Positions 35,322 through 46,362 of a DNA stretch of 64,000 nucleotides are shown in pieces. How positions within the stretch are numbered: position 1 is the stretch's first letter; every line of letters starts with the position of its first letter. A program made the translations under genes and the position numbers. The DNA lies in NCBI RefSeq assembly GCF_019649055.1, contig NW_026570225.1:1612001-1676000 (forward strand), given 5' to 3'. The notes beneath the pieces are model-generated. The model searched no databases. It was not told where the DNA came from and was given only the letters and a program-made list of their open reading frames with translations. The DNA comes from Paramacrobiotus metropolitanus (Eukaryota; Tardigrada; Eutardigrada; Parachela; Macrobiotidae).

Positions 35322-36885
35322 AAGGAAAATGGCCCGGTACATAGCGTCAAAAATGGGATACATACACTAAAACTTTCGCTTTCGCGCACCCCGAATAACT
35401 TTTTTGTAATACTTTATGTCATTCTAAAGCTAATTAATTTGTATACATTGTTCTGAAAACCCTTTTGCGCGCGCAACATCCGGTTGCCGAGATATGGCGT
35501 ACTAAACTTAGTGAAAAGTTTGAATGCATTGTCGTGTACCAAAAGTCTGGTTATTACCCGATCTTTTTGAAACTCTGCTGCAAAAGGCACAGGCCATAAA
35601 GTCAAAAAAATTAATTATTACCCGATCTTTTGAAATTTTGCTGCAAAAGGCACATGGCCATAAAGTCGAAAGTGAACCAATTTCAGATCCATAGCATTTT
35701 CCCATAATTTTGAAATGAATTCTAAAAATTATTTACCAAACTTTTGGTACACGACAATGCATATAAACTTTTCACTAAGTTTAGTACGCCATATCTCGGC
35801 AACCGGATGTTTCACAACAATGTATACAAATCAATTAGCTTTAGAATAACATAATGTATTACAAAAAAGTGATTCGGAGTGTGCGAAAGCGAAAGTTTTA
35901 GCGTATGTATCCCATTTTTGACACCATGTACAGAGGGTTATTCAGCCAAGTGTGGACACTTCGAAAAAAAATTCCTTAGAAATTTCATTTTAAGAGAAAT
36001 GATGCCATAAGCATCTCAATATGACGACTAACTAATCTGAATGCTTTTTGCAAATTTTGGTGAAAATCCAGCGAAAAATGCTCGCGATATTGTCTGTTAA
36101 CCAAAAGTCGCCGACTACTAACCCTTGACCAGTCAAAATTTGGCTTTCGGTCACCTGGCCTTAAAAGGATCGTCAATATTTCCAATCTGCATGGTTTTAA
36201 TTGCGAAAAACGACGATCCGAATATTTTTTATAGCAAGAACGATTTCATATTCTTGCGCGTTCTTGCGGTAGGACGGTTGGAAAAAACGCGAAAACAGGA
36301 AGAGACCCGCAGGAGCCATGCCCATTGCGCGAACTCTTATGCACGCAGCTATAGCTATCCTTTCCGTCCCTCCATAAACTAAAGTTGTAAAACAAGTCTT
36401 TCTCTACCGTTTACAATGTTTATTGGTCGAGAAAGACGCTCCACGGATCAAGCCTGGCAGGGAAGAAGAAGTCATCCAGAACCCGAGACGTGCTCCCGGG
36501 AGCACTGCTGAGTAAACAAGGATGCAGCTTCCCAATCCTCTAATACTAGTAATTCCTTCAGAAAAAGGATTGTTCGAAACCCCCGACAGGTTTTCAACGG
36601 GTTATGGCGAAAATCCAAATTTTAGATGAATTTTGAATAAAGGGAATCCATTTCCTGTAGCTGAACTGGTCAACTGTTGCCAACATGGGGGGGACAAACT
36701 TAATTTTTTCCTGAGCTTCAGGATGAGAAAATCGTGACTCGATTGAATTTAAAGTATGACTGGATGTTGTGGCTACCTGATAAAATTTTTAAAAAAGTAA
36801 AATGAGCGTGCGACGGCTAAGGAGAAATTTCCCAAAAAGTGTCCACACTTGGCTGAATAACCCTCTGTACCAGGCGATTTCCCTT
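35322..36885. mobile_element. Element E3 with long inverted arms, split by a later insertion
   Basis: It begins AAGGAAAATGGCCCGGTAC and ends GTACCAGGCGATTTCCCTT. Inside, long inverted blocks face each other: GGGATACATAC...AAACTTTCGCTTTCGCGCAC against GCGAAAGCGAAAGTTTTAGC, and CATCCGGTTGCCGAGATATGG against CCATATCTCGGCAACCGGATG. No protein is encoded, so it is a non-autonomous (MITE-like) element. It is interrupted at 35929/36870 by E4. An uninterrupted relative is at 61315-61943. Confidence 0.8.
35931..36867. mobile_element. Element E4, TA-flanked, nested in E3
   Basis: Inverted ends CAGAGGGTTATTCAGCCAAG... and ...CTTGGCTGAATAACCCTCTG continue through GTGTGGACACTT (about 31 bp). TA flanks it at 35929-35930 and 36868-36869. 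TA duplication is the signature of the Tc1/mariner group. It is 937 bp with no transposase recognised, so non-autonomous. Confidence 0.85.
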
Positions 36886-37068
36886 AAAGTAAATCGTTTC
36901 TTCGACGCCGGCAAAGAAAATTGCGAAGGGTTATTAAGGAGAATTTATACGAAAGTAGCAAGATCGAAAATGAAATTTCAAAATTCTACATTGTAGTAAG
37001 AACGGTGACATCAGTTTAATACTGGGCGGAAGTTGAGTAAAATTAGGTAGCAACGAAAAAAGTTACAT

Positions 37069-37850
37069 TATGGCTGCGTGCACGGTTAAATACGGGTGTT
37101 GGCTGCATGCACGGGTGACCTTTTTAGGTCCGCACAGGTGTTGGCTGCGTGCACGAACTTTAGGAACGGGTGTTGGCTGCGGGAACCCGTCATTTATTTA
37201 ATTTTAAATTTACTTATTTAAAACTTTTTTATTAATAAATTGACTTTTGATATTCTTTTATTTCGCAAGTTTTTACATAATTACTGCGGAACTTGACCCA
37301 CTGAAGCAGTTAAACCATACTTAACTGTACTTTGTTGAAAAATTTTTTCAACAAAGTACAGTTAAGTAGTGCCGCGAATTTTGTTGTACACAGTAAATAT
37401 TATGTTAATTGCTAATGGTTGTCAGTGCAGTAAAATGAAGTACTTGAAAGTCACAGTGAAGATGGGAATTTCGGAAATATTCGTTATGGAAGAAGAAGAA
37501 CAGTTCAGTTCTTTCAAAAAATTTTTGCTTTTTTAAAACGAATATAAGCTATTTAAAGAGACAAAAATGTCAGTAACTACTCCCAGATTGCGACACATGA
37601 AAAAACATGTCAGAAAACCGGTAGGAAAACCTGTTGTGATTGAATGCAACGTGGGAAACTACTTATGAAAACCTGTTACCATCGAAATTCGAGAACTGCC
37701 GACATGTAAACGTGAAAACGCTGAAATTTGAAATACCGTGCTCACAACCAACACCCGTGTCCAAACTCCGTGCATGCATCCAAGACCCGTGCAGATACCC
37801 GTGCACGCAGCCAAGACCCGTGTTTTCCCCTGCACGCAGCATCGACCAAA
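37069..37850. mobile_element. Element with repeated GGGTGTTGGCTGCGTGCACG modules in inverted ends
   Basis: The left end (37069-37190) has four spaced copies of a TTGGCTGC(G/A)TGCACGG-like module. The right end (37738-37850) carries the same modules inverted (ACCAACACCCGTG, CCGTGCACGCAGCCAAG). The arrangement recalls E1/E2, although the sequence differs. The interior has a palindrome at 37319-37367 and no recognised protein. Exact ends are uncertain. Confidence 0.55.
37319..37367. repeat. 49-bp palindrome
   Basis: ACTTAACTGTACTTTGTTGA meets its reverse complement over an A/T-rich centre. It is near perfect. Confidence 0.9.
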
Positions 37851-38129
37851 AAGATATTCAAGTTTTTTTCGTTGCCGACGAAGATCGATTTGGCGGGCTT
37901 GCGTATCTTTCTACACTACTGCCACCTGTGGTCAAAATCAGTGAAAGAAAGATTGCTTCAAGCAGGCATTCTTTCATTTTGGAAAATGCCTTGTGGTTGT
38001 TATATACCATGCCAGCTTGCAAGTGTGATAGAAGACGGCTCATGTTTGCACAGTGAGGACACATAGAGCACGACAAAGGCGCTAGACAATGGAAAGACAT
38101 AGCGATGTCCCGTGAGCGCAGATGCAAAG

Positions 38130-38745
38130 TTCTATGGAGCGTTTTTGGACAAAACTCACCCTATCCAAAAAAAACAAACTTTTCGACACCGGAAGTTACT
38201 TTTATTTATTTTAAACAAGATGCGCAAACATTTTTCATAAAAACGCTTCACAATTCTTTTTGAAAATGATTTTTTTTAGTCTGATAAGAGTGGGCAAAGT
38301 CCACTCTTCGATGTGCGCACAATCTAGTGTCCTGCAGCGCAGAATCGGTAAGACCACAGGAAAGCGCAGTACAAAAGAAGGTTCTTCGTCCCATTCTGAA
38401 CAATTTTTGAAAAATAACTTCTAAAATCAATAACAATTCGCAGCGGCTTCAGAAAACTTCTGACTTTAAGTACGCATTTGACGTAGTACAATGATATTTT
38501 CACTACATATTTGTGCAAGTTTGAACTCGATTAAGTTATTTTAAAGTGTAAAATTTGCCAGTTAAAAGTCGTTATTTTGCGGAAGCAATAACAACTGAAG
38601 CAGATTTTTGGAAGTTTTTATTCAGGCACGAAGCTGTGTATAGCTCAAATGACTATGATGCAGCACAAGCGCACGCTTTGTGCCAGCGAGATTCTGCGAG
38701 AATAGTCGAAAGAGAACGAAATCGGTATAATTGGTAGATAGCAAT
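38130..38745. repeat. Dispersed repeat family, copy 2 (mate at 10980-11830)
   Basis: Shares the blocks listed for the first copy, three in the same and three in opposite orientation. Confidence 0.65.
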
Positions 38746-38839
38746 ACGCGGCCTGAACAGTGCTTACCATTATCATTCTCCCATTTTGCTGTTTTAATTT
38801 CGCGTTTCGTTTAGGTACATAGATAGGCGGCATGTGTTC

Positions 38840-39790
38840 ACGCAGACACGGCTGACTATCGCAGCGTGAATCCGGCCGAAGTTACCGAATACGTCGATGC
38901 CAGAAAGGCAAAAAAAACTAGCGATGTTGTACTCCGTAGTCCCATTCCCCCATCCCTAATAGGGAGCGACATCTGGGTCCACTGGGCATCGTCCCAGCGG
39001 ACGTTAAGGATGGACTGCAAACCGGCACGGACATACTTCGCCCATGGATGCTGTCAACGCCACGTGCTCTAGCATCTGCTTGTGCGGAATCCGTAGGGTA
39101 GTTTCGGTATCAGTAAACAGTTTCACAAAAGGTACAACCTGTATTATGCTGGTATGAGTTTGGGTCGCGATATGAAGTACTCCAGCTGCACGAATTTAGG
39201 AAGGAACGCGTAGGAAGGTCACGCACGGTGCTGCCGTTAAAGGAGCTCCAAGAAGTGTGTTTTCTTGACCTTCGGAAACGGCCATTTCTGGGAATGCATT
39301 GAGCACCTTCTGAAGTCTGAACAGCCTGTAACCGATCCGCAGAAAATTATCCCATGCTCAAACTTTGCATTTGTTGAAATTGAGCTCGAGTCCCATTCTT
39401 AAACCGCGCGCAATGATTATATAATTTTTTCCGTGAGACCAGCTAGGGTAACGTCATCGAGGCAGCCAATTGCTGTGACTCAAGAAGTTCTCAACAAAAA
39501 GTTTTCAACAAAAAGTGGTTGTGTTGCAAAGCATAACCGAACGGACCAGCGGGATCGCCTTCTTGCACGCCAGTTTTTAAAGACAACAGTAACGTGCCGC
39601 ATGACAGGTATGATGCATGACAGGTGTGATGCATGACGGTAAGACTTCCAAAAGTAGCGGAGGGTACGTAGGGAGTTTGTCACGCATAGAAGTCAATAAA
39701 ACCGCTACAATAAAACGTCCCGACGCGTATTGAAGGCGTTTCTGAAATCCGGCTTTACAATGACGCGCGGTTCGCTTGTGTCGTTTTCAT
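38840..39790 (-). mobile_element. Decayed non-LTR reverse transcriptase
   Basis: The minus strand carries reverse-transcriptase landmarks in the right order but in shifting frames with stops: KPDFRNAFNTRRD (about 39721-39760), QEGDPAGPFGYAL (39530-39566), CLDDVTLAG at the place of the catalytic YxDD (39437-39465), and WTQMSLP...GGMGLRSTTS of the thumb region (38872-39005). The tyrosine of the catalytic motif reads cysteine here. It probably belongs to the same R2-like family as the pol tails at 1205-1640, 3567-4400 and 46283-46362, but carries the part those copies lack. It is non-functional. Confidence 0.75.
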
Positions 39791-40855
39791 ATTTTTTGAT
39801 CGCTGGGAAATAATAAGCCTAAAATCTTCAAAATCTACGTGAGCACATTTTATTTTTGCAAAGAGGGGGTATTGATTAATTGCCGTGTATTTCATACCGG
39901 CTTACATGGTCAAAGTATCGGATGTCAATAAATACATTCGCGAATCTACAGCTAAGGGGTCACGCAAACCGTAAAATTGCAATGTTATTGCAGTACTGCT
40001 TATATGTAACGCAAAAACTGTAAGTTATGAGCTCGTAATCTCTTCTAACGATAAAGCGTCGTCGGTTATGGTTACCCCTATTTTGGCTTTTCTCAAAAAG
40101 GCCAGTTTCTCAAAACTTGCAATCCCACCAACTGAAGTGTGCTCTATCTGGTGGGGAAAAGTGTAATGAAATATAGTAACTGGGAGGCGAGATATGAATT
40201 TTTAAAGTATTCGACCCAGAGGAGCCAGTACTGTAATTAATGACCGGCCCGGCTTACCATTTTGCATGCCTGCGTATATGCAAGCGATTAGATTTGGACA
40301 TGCAGTCAAATGAATGGGGAGCACCTGTTTGCGATTGGTGTCTTTTGTTTTACTGGATCATAAAACCGTAGCAAAATGGATGCAAACTCTGAAGACAAAA
40401 GACTTTGATCACACATGAGTGTAGCTGGGCAGCGCACAATCGGCTTTCTAGTTGGTCTTTTAACTATTCCTGCGTGGTATGTGTGGTGAACTGAGACTGC
40501 CAACATCTTCAAATGAGATCTATCCCTGCATGAACTTTCGAATCCTACAGCTAAAAATGCGGTTAATAGGCTTTGAAAATTAACTAGTCACTAACGGAAT
40601 AGAGTAGAATTTTGAAATTTTGACAGTGGATGTATAGATATCGTAAAAGTCTAATTGCGAGGGCGATTTTGAAAAAAGTTGATTTTGCTCGAGTTATTGT
40701 CGAATCAAGCAACCGACGAAGTGTTTTTTGCAAGTTGCAACTTTAAAATTGACTTTTTTCAAAAAAGCTCTCGCAAGGTGCTGGAGAATCGCGTTTTATA
40801 TTTTATAGGCCGGTAACAAAAAATCTCTGTTCGATCTACTCAGACTAGTTAATTT
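39791..40855. other. No gene recognised
   Basis: It may contain more diverged upstream pol sequence of the adjacent element; I could not identify it. Confidence 0.4.
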
Positions 40856-42134
40856 TTAGGAAACCGTTATAGGCACCCCCTAAAACCCCCGTTTATTATA
40901 GGCACCCCTTTCGCACCCTGTTTATTATAGGCACCCATTTTGAATTAATACGGCAAATAATATTATGTAAACGGAATGTTATCTACATATTCCAAAAATT
41001 TGTCATTATTGTTCTGTACAGTTGCTTTGACCGTAAAAATTATATCACATTATGGCCGGTTCAAGCAGCTCTCTAGCGCCGGGGCCATCGGAAGCCATGA
41101 TCAATTTAGTATTCCCATCACTGAATGTGGCATTCCCATCACTGATTTAGTATTCCCATCACTGAATGTCGGCGGTCGCTGACCTGAAGTACGATTGTAC
41201 GAATACCTTTCTTTTGAAGAATTCGAGAAAGACTAAGGCATACCGGGAAGCGACTTCCCAAACCTTTCCAAACATTTATAATACGACGGTCTGAAAAGTT
41301 CAAGAACGGTGAAGCTCTGGAGCCGTCCCTTAAGTGCAGAAAGATTTTACGAATATGTACGTGCACCACAGAGAACACGAAAAGAAGGGCGTTGGAGCTC
41401 GGCCATTCACTCCTAGGCGACGAAACCAGTGCGCGGCTCGCGCCAGGCATCAGGCAGGCGAAATCACCGCGCACTTCACTTCCCCGGTACCAGCATTGCA
41501 GACTGCGACGAAGCAAGTACATCTCAGAACTGTGGGCCCTGGTGAAAACGGCATAGGAGTCCCGATAAACCTTTACGACAGCGACCTGACTGATGTCCTA
41601 TCGGTTGGGCGGATGCATTATGACAGGGTCATCGGCATCTTCTCATATATATCTATGTCAGAAAGGAAATCTAGAACGCTCGAATATCCAGGTGACCTTG
41701 CCATCTGCAATCCCGACGGGCAGTGTCGGGCAGGAAGTAAAGCGCATACAGAATAATCTAGCGGCAGGAATGGAATCATTCAGGCCCTGTATACCTCAAA
41801 CCATTTTGTGCTGTCGCACAAAACACCATCCGAAGCCAGTGAATGAGCTGACTACCGCGAAAGGTGACCTTCTGGTCACAGTTGAAGACGCGCTACTAAT
41901 TCGTTCTAGGCTGGCTGATTTGCCTAATCGTCCTATTGTAGGCTGGAAAGCCTGATGTACTTAACTCGACGCCAGAAAAATTATTGTACTATCATCCGAA
42001 TAAAGCTGCATTACTTATTGAGAATACTGAATCTGTTATATTAAGTTAAAAAGGGTGCCTATAATAAACGGGGTGTGAAAAGGGGTGCCTATAATATACG
42101 GGGGTTTTAGGGGGTGCCTGTAAGGGTACCCTAA
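40856..42134. mobile_element. DNA element E2 with modular inverted ends
   Basis: It runs from TTAGGAAACCGTTATAGGCA to the inverted TGCCTGTAAGGGTACCCTAA. Each end holds three spaced GGCACCCC modules (TTATAGGCACCCCC, ATTATAGGCACCCC, ATTATAGGCACCC) with matching spacers (AAAACCCCCGT, CACCC..GTTTATT). Same family as E1 at 17310-17974. The 1.28-kb length leaves room for protein: frames starting MAGSSSSLAPGPSEA at 41052 and at 41334-41756 and 41593-41955 (plus) look compositionally coding but match no transposase I know, and the last two overlap in different frames. No clear target duplication was seen. Confidence 0.8.
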
Positions 42135-43470
42135 TTTTTAAGCGGAATTACCAAATGTTGAATTTTAAAGTTTACTAGTGAACCTATGACACTGGTTACA
42201 GGGGTTGAATTTTTCATGATTTTAACTAAGAAACACTTTAGAATGGTCAAGACTGAGTTTTGAGTCGATATCGCAGGATCTCCACATTCGCGAACGGTAA
42301 AAGCCAAAATAGGGGTAACCTTATGTAAGCGAAACAAATTGCATGATAATGGATACATGTTCGCATTCTTCGCTTCTTCGCGCGAAGCGCGAAGCTGACG
42401 ATGCTTTATTGCCTTGAACATGTGAGTAATTAAGAGAAAATAAGCTGTTTTTCAATTTTGTTAAGCTGATATAATTATGAGACTCGTGAAACATTCTGGC
42501 TGCATCAAAATTGTCTGGGGCATTGTTGCTGGTAGGCTGTCTTATGCTGCTCTCAGTACTTCGTATATAAAAATGATAAATTAGATATAGCTGACCGGTG
42601 AGCTACATCCATCATAATTACTTACAATAAGAGCTCGCACAATAGCCGCAGTTTATTTTTACTAAAGTTGCGATGGAGTACAGGACATCGACTGGTTAAA
42701 AGGATGGCCTTGTGTCTGTGTTCCGGCCATCAAGGTGACTAAATAAATACCTGAGTCGCACGATCTGGCAATCATAGACCTTGATCATTTAAAGACGCAC
42801 TAGTCGTCGGCTGCTGTAAAGCAATCGACCACTGGAACTTCAATGTCAAAATGGCTTTTATAATTCCAAATGTAAAGGCATAAATGAGAAAACATAGAGT
42901 ATTAATCAGTGCCAAATATAAGCATTTATGTTTGGTGAGGAGAGCGATGTGGGCATGTATGGAACTCCGGAAGTGCACTGCAACTTGCACGAAAAGAAAA
43001 TTAATTTTATCGTTCAAGTTTCGAGAGGCGGGTCGAAAGCCAGCAGTGCAACTGGGCCGTGCAGAAACAGAAACAATACTCGTACGCCAGTTACCTGTAC
43101 AATAACTATTTGAATCAATAATAACAACAATTATGTTACTTAACTGAAGTTATTCGAAACATTTCACCTCTAAAAACATGCACATCGTTGTTTCTCGGAG
43201 TTTGTTGATCTAGTTTTGATCTTTAATGCTGTAGCCTATACGAGCACATGCACACTATGACCTCTGCAATGCGTACCTGAAAGACACTTGTGCAAATGCA
43301 GCATGAGAACTTAGGCAAATCTCCCAGCTTCCAGCATGAGGCAAATCTCCCAGCTAAGGATAACGCAGTGCGCACGAATTACACTGTTTTCCTGGTTGTT
43401 TTTGAAGGTTTTTGCACTCTTAAAAAGTAAATATAATCATGGAAAGCCGGTTAAATGCGCACATGCACTT
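42135..43470. other. No gene recognised
   Basis: Includes a CGCGCGAAGCGCG-type hairpin near 42380 and a two-copy GGCAAATCTCCCAGCT repeat near 43313-43351. Confidence 0.45.
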
Positions 43471-43471
43471 T

Positions 43472-43548
43472 TAGGTGAGCACTTTTGTGTTATGTGAGGT
43501 GAGCACTTTTGTGTTATGTGAGGTGAGCACTTTTGTGTTATGTGAGCA
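43472..43548 (+). repeat. Minisatellite, three 24-bp units
   Basis: AGGTGAGCACTTTTGTGTTATGTG is repeated three times without change. On the minus strand it gives an 8-residue peptide repeat in an open frame, which is a trivial result of the 24-base period. Confidence 0.95.
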
Positions 43549-43806
43549 CAAGTTTTTGGGCCCTGACTGAATAATCGATTCAAAAATGCACCTTTATGAG
43601 CGTTTTTTCTGCGATGGATTTTTAAATATTTACTGCAAGCAGTCATTTCTGTAGGTCATTCTGATCCTTCGCGTCGAGTTTTTATCTGACAAGAAATACA
43701 ATAGATGAGTTCATTGTTCTTGTACGTCCGAAATCTTCGAATGTACATGTACCGTAGGTTCATTCGCCCTGGGCTAGCTCGGTGATTCACTAAACCGGGT
43801 TACGCA

Positions 43807-44055
43807 TGTCAGGGCGGGCTTATGATTCAGCCCTTCTGTCATTGGTTGGTTTTGGGTTTTTTCCTGTCTGGGCATTTGCATGCTTTCTCGCGGCCTGCAG
43901 CACAGCTGTGCTGGCTGCAGGATCCGTTATCTTGGCAGTTGGTTTTTGGCTCGCGCGCAAGCGCGGTGTGTGTCAGATTTCGGCATTAAAGCCTTCATCC
44001 GGGTTTGCTTTGTTCCGCCGTCGATGGTCGGTGCGCGCCTAGCCAGCGCCACTTG
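43807..44055 (+). repeat. Left LTR of the short LTR element
   Basis: It starts TGTCAGGGCGGG. With the next three bases (ACA) it would end TGACA, giving 5-bp inverted termini. Confidence 0.8.
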
Positions 44056-44058
44056 ACA

Positions 44059-44070
44059 TGGTAGCAGAAC
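44059..44070 (+). promoter_or_regulatory. Primer-binding-site-like sequence
   Basis: TGGTAGCAGAAC directly follows the left LTR. TGG at this place is the usual complement of a tRNA CCA end. It resembles the TGGTATCAGACCGC next to the LTR at 58838-59218. Which tRNA primes is not established. Confidence 0.6.
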
Positions 44071-44129
44071 ACGGTGCCGATCGTGTGTTACACAGCGGGC
44101 TTGCCCCGCTCACGGGCCACCTCTGAGCT

Positions 44130-44806
44130 GTGGACCAGATCGCGTCCTGTGCCACCCCCGGGTACGGAGCTCACCCCGCTCCCCCGGATTTCCCGTCAGT
44201 CGCCGGAGCTGTGCCGTCACTCCCGCAGAACGCGGAGGAAACTGCCTCTCCCAGAAAGGGATGGAGATGTCGCCAAGCCAGAAGTGCAGCGATGGACGGA
44301 CAAACCCACAGCCACACCGTACCGATGACGGATGCCGACGGTGGACGCAACCCGGACCAGCAGGAAACCTGCGGACCCTTCACCACCACCAACAGCCATG
44401 CCAACCCCGATCCCCACGGCCGGATCGACCACCATCACCACGCCGAGAAATTTCCCCCCAACAAACCCCTGCCCGTCCTACCTGGGATAACCTTTCCCGC
44501 GGCGGAGCAGCTGATTTTCCCTACCCGGAGCAGCGTATTTTTGTGTTTGCAGGGTCATGGTTGTACCTGTGCCCCAAACCCCTGCGCGATTTTCCCCAGA
44601 CGGTGACCTTTTTCCAGGCGGATAAAATGCGGAATCTACCGATTTCCGCATCCGACCCTGGATTCTGGCGCGACAGTGCGTTGACCCAAGCACTGGACCG
44701 CCCGTTGCCGAACCCGAGCCAAACCGACCCAGAACCATTCCTAAACCGAACCAGATCCGAGCCGACCAAACCGGGACCGAGCCGGACCAAACCTGACCGA
44801 ACCTAG
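44130..44806 (+). pseudogene. Proline-rich interior frames of the LTR element
   Basis: One frame (44130-44606) and a second in another register (44261-44806) encode Pro/Arg/His-rich low-complexity protein. The second ends with a repeat rich in Pro, Thr and Arg. They could be gag remnants, but there is no zinc knuckle or capsid motif, so function is not assigned. A short inverted pair, ACAGGGACCGTACCGGTCCC, lies downstream near 44828. Confidence 0.35.
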
Positions 44807-44924
44807 TACAGTCTGTTAGACATAGTACAGGGACCGTACCGGTCCCTGTATCCACTGTTCTTTTACGGCGCATCACGCCATTTACCTGCACTTCGCAGGA
44901 GCTCAGTGTTAGACCGTACAGGGA

Positions 44925-45173
44925 TGTCAGGGCGGGCTTATGATTCAGCCCTTCTGTCTTTGGTTGGTTTTGGGTTTTTTCCTGTCTGGGCATTTGCATG
45001 CTTTCTCACGGCCTGCAGCACAGCTGTGCTGGCTGCAGGATCCGTTATCTTGGCAGTTGGTTTTTGGCTCGCGCGCAAGCGCGGTGTGTGTCAGATTTCG
45101 GCATTAAAGCCTTCATCCGGGTTTGCTTTGTTCCGCCGTCGATGGTCGGTGCGCGCCTAGCCAGCGCCACTTG
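44925..45173 (+). repeat. Right LTR of the short LTR element
   Basis: Same as the left LTR except for T instead of A in CTGTC(A/T)TTGG and A instead of G in CTC(G/A)CGG. It ends CCACTTG. Confidence 0.8.
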
Positions 45174-45472
45174 TATTTTACATGACAGTTACTGTGTGCA
45201 CGTTAAACCCGCTAACGACTTTAAAAGGATTGTAGTGAAAGGTCAGCCGTTTGGAAGATGATTAATTAATATGATCAGAATTTTTTATTTAATAAGAATT
45301 TAATTTTTTATCCAAGGTAATAGTTTACAGTTAGAATACTCTAGTTTACAGTCAGAATGCTTTACAGTTAGACTGCTTTTCCGCTCTTTGCAACTACCCT
45401 CTGAAATTTCTTTCAAGACCACGTTAACCTTGCCACTTCAACCCTTTATGAGTGCTCGTAGGTGCAATACAA

Positions 45473-45556
45473 CGGCAGGGGATAAAAGGTGGCAGATGCA
45501 ACTGCCAGTGGCAATTGCCAGTGGCAAGTGCCATTGCCACCTTTTATCCCCTGCCG
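45473..45556. repeat. Foldback with 22-bp arms
   Basis: CGGCAGGGGATAAAAGGTGG at the left is matched by CCACCTTTTATCCCCTGCCG at the right. The centre holds alternating TGCCAGTGGCAAT units that can also pair. Confidence 0.9.
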
Positions 45557-45584
45557 CAATACAACAACGCGCAATTTATGTTAG

Positions 45585-46189
45585 TACGAGGACATTTGGG
45601 TGCTGTGAAGTGTGAACATACCCTTCACGATTAGGGTGCGATGAACACCCGACTGCTCCGAAGCCCGCAACGCTACTGGCATCACGGTCGGAAAATTAAA
45701 ATTAAATCCCAGTTTAAAACGCACAGCATCCAGTACGAGTACGAAGTATGAGTACTCGCACATATTTGTTTATTTCCAGTGTCTTGTTGTTCTAGATTTG
45801 TTGTAGTGATGTTTATTTTTCTTTTTTTACTAATTATTCTGATTTGATACGTGTACTAAATCCAACTGTCCACAAATATCAGCTATGGATTTAGTCGCCA
45901 GAGCTTGTTATAATGCTGCTATGGACGCAGCAGTCAAGTCATGTCAGGAGGGAATTTCTGTTCTGGAATTTCTGTTCTGTGACTTAAAATTGTGAAGCAG
46001 TATGATCTTTTAAAATGTGGTTTGAAGATACGATAATTTTTTGTGGGCCGTAATTTGTCGAAACAGACGGTAAAAATACTTTGGATATAACATTTTTGTC
46101 AAAATAAAATTTTCTGTGAAGTTAGTTCCCGGGTGATCATCGCACCCTAATCGTGAAGGGTATGTTCACAGCACCCAAATGTCCTCGTA
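45585..46189. mobile_element. Element E5, TA-ended MITE, about 55-bp inverted ends
   Basis: TACGAGGACATTTGGGTGCT at the left is matched by AGCACCCAAATGTCCTCGTA at the right, continuing through CATACCCTTCACGATTAGGG. The left arm has a 6-base insertion. TA at both outer ends suits a Tc1/mariner-type element. No protein. Confidence 0.85.
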
Positions 46190-46282
46190 TCGTTGAATGT
46201 CTTTATTAGCACAAGCCAGTCACACTGCAAATTTTGTTAATAAACCAAGAATAATTATAACAGAAAAATTTCTCTTAAGTTG

Positions 46283-46362
46283 TCCGTTACATCCATAGTT
46301 CCAAAAACGGACACCGCATTTCCCCGTTGAATTTCGATAGACAGACGCTGGCGTAGAAATTC
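46283..46362 (-). mobile_element. Fragment of non-LTR pol C-terminus
   Basis: The minus strand encodes EFLRQRLSIEIQRGNAVSV and then FGTM, matching the C-terminal tails at 1205-1290 and 3625-3700. It is a very short dead fragment, with no other part of the element alongside. Confidence 0.75.

Larger units (their letters stand above)
43807..45173 (+). mobile_element. Short young LTR retroelement (TRIM/LARD-like)
   Basis: Two 249-bp direct repeats (43807-44055 and 44925-45173) flank an 869-bp interior. They differ at only two positions that I found. The left LTR begins TGTCA and ends TGACA, followed at once by TGGTAGCAGAAC, a primer-binding-site-like start. The interior has proline-rich frames in two registers but no protease, reverse transcriptase or integrase, so the element is non-autonomous. 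The right LTR stops at CCACTTG and lacks the final ACA. No target duplication was found. Confidence 0.85.

Noticed and set aside
43437-43646. Minus-strand frame with an 8-residue repeat (SPHITQKC)
   Set aside because: It follows directly from a 24-base tandem repeat, a multiple of three, and has no other coding sign.
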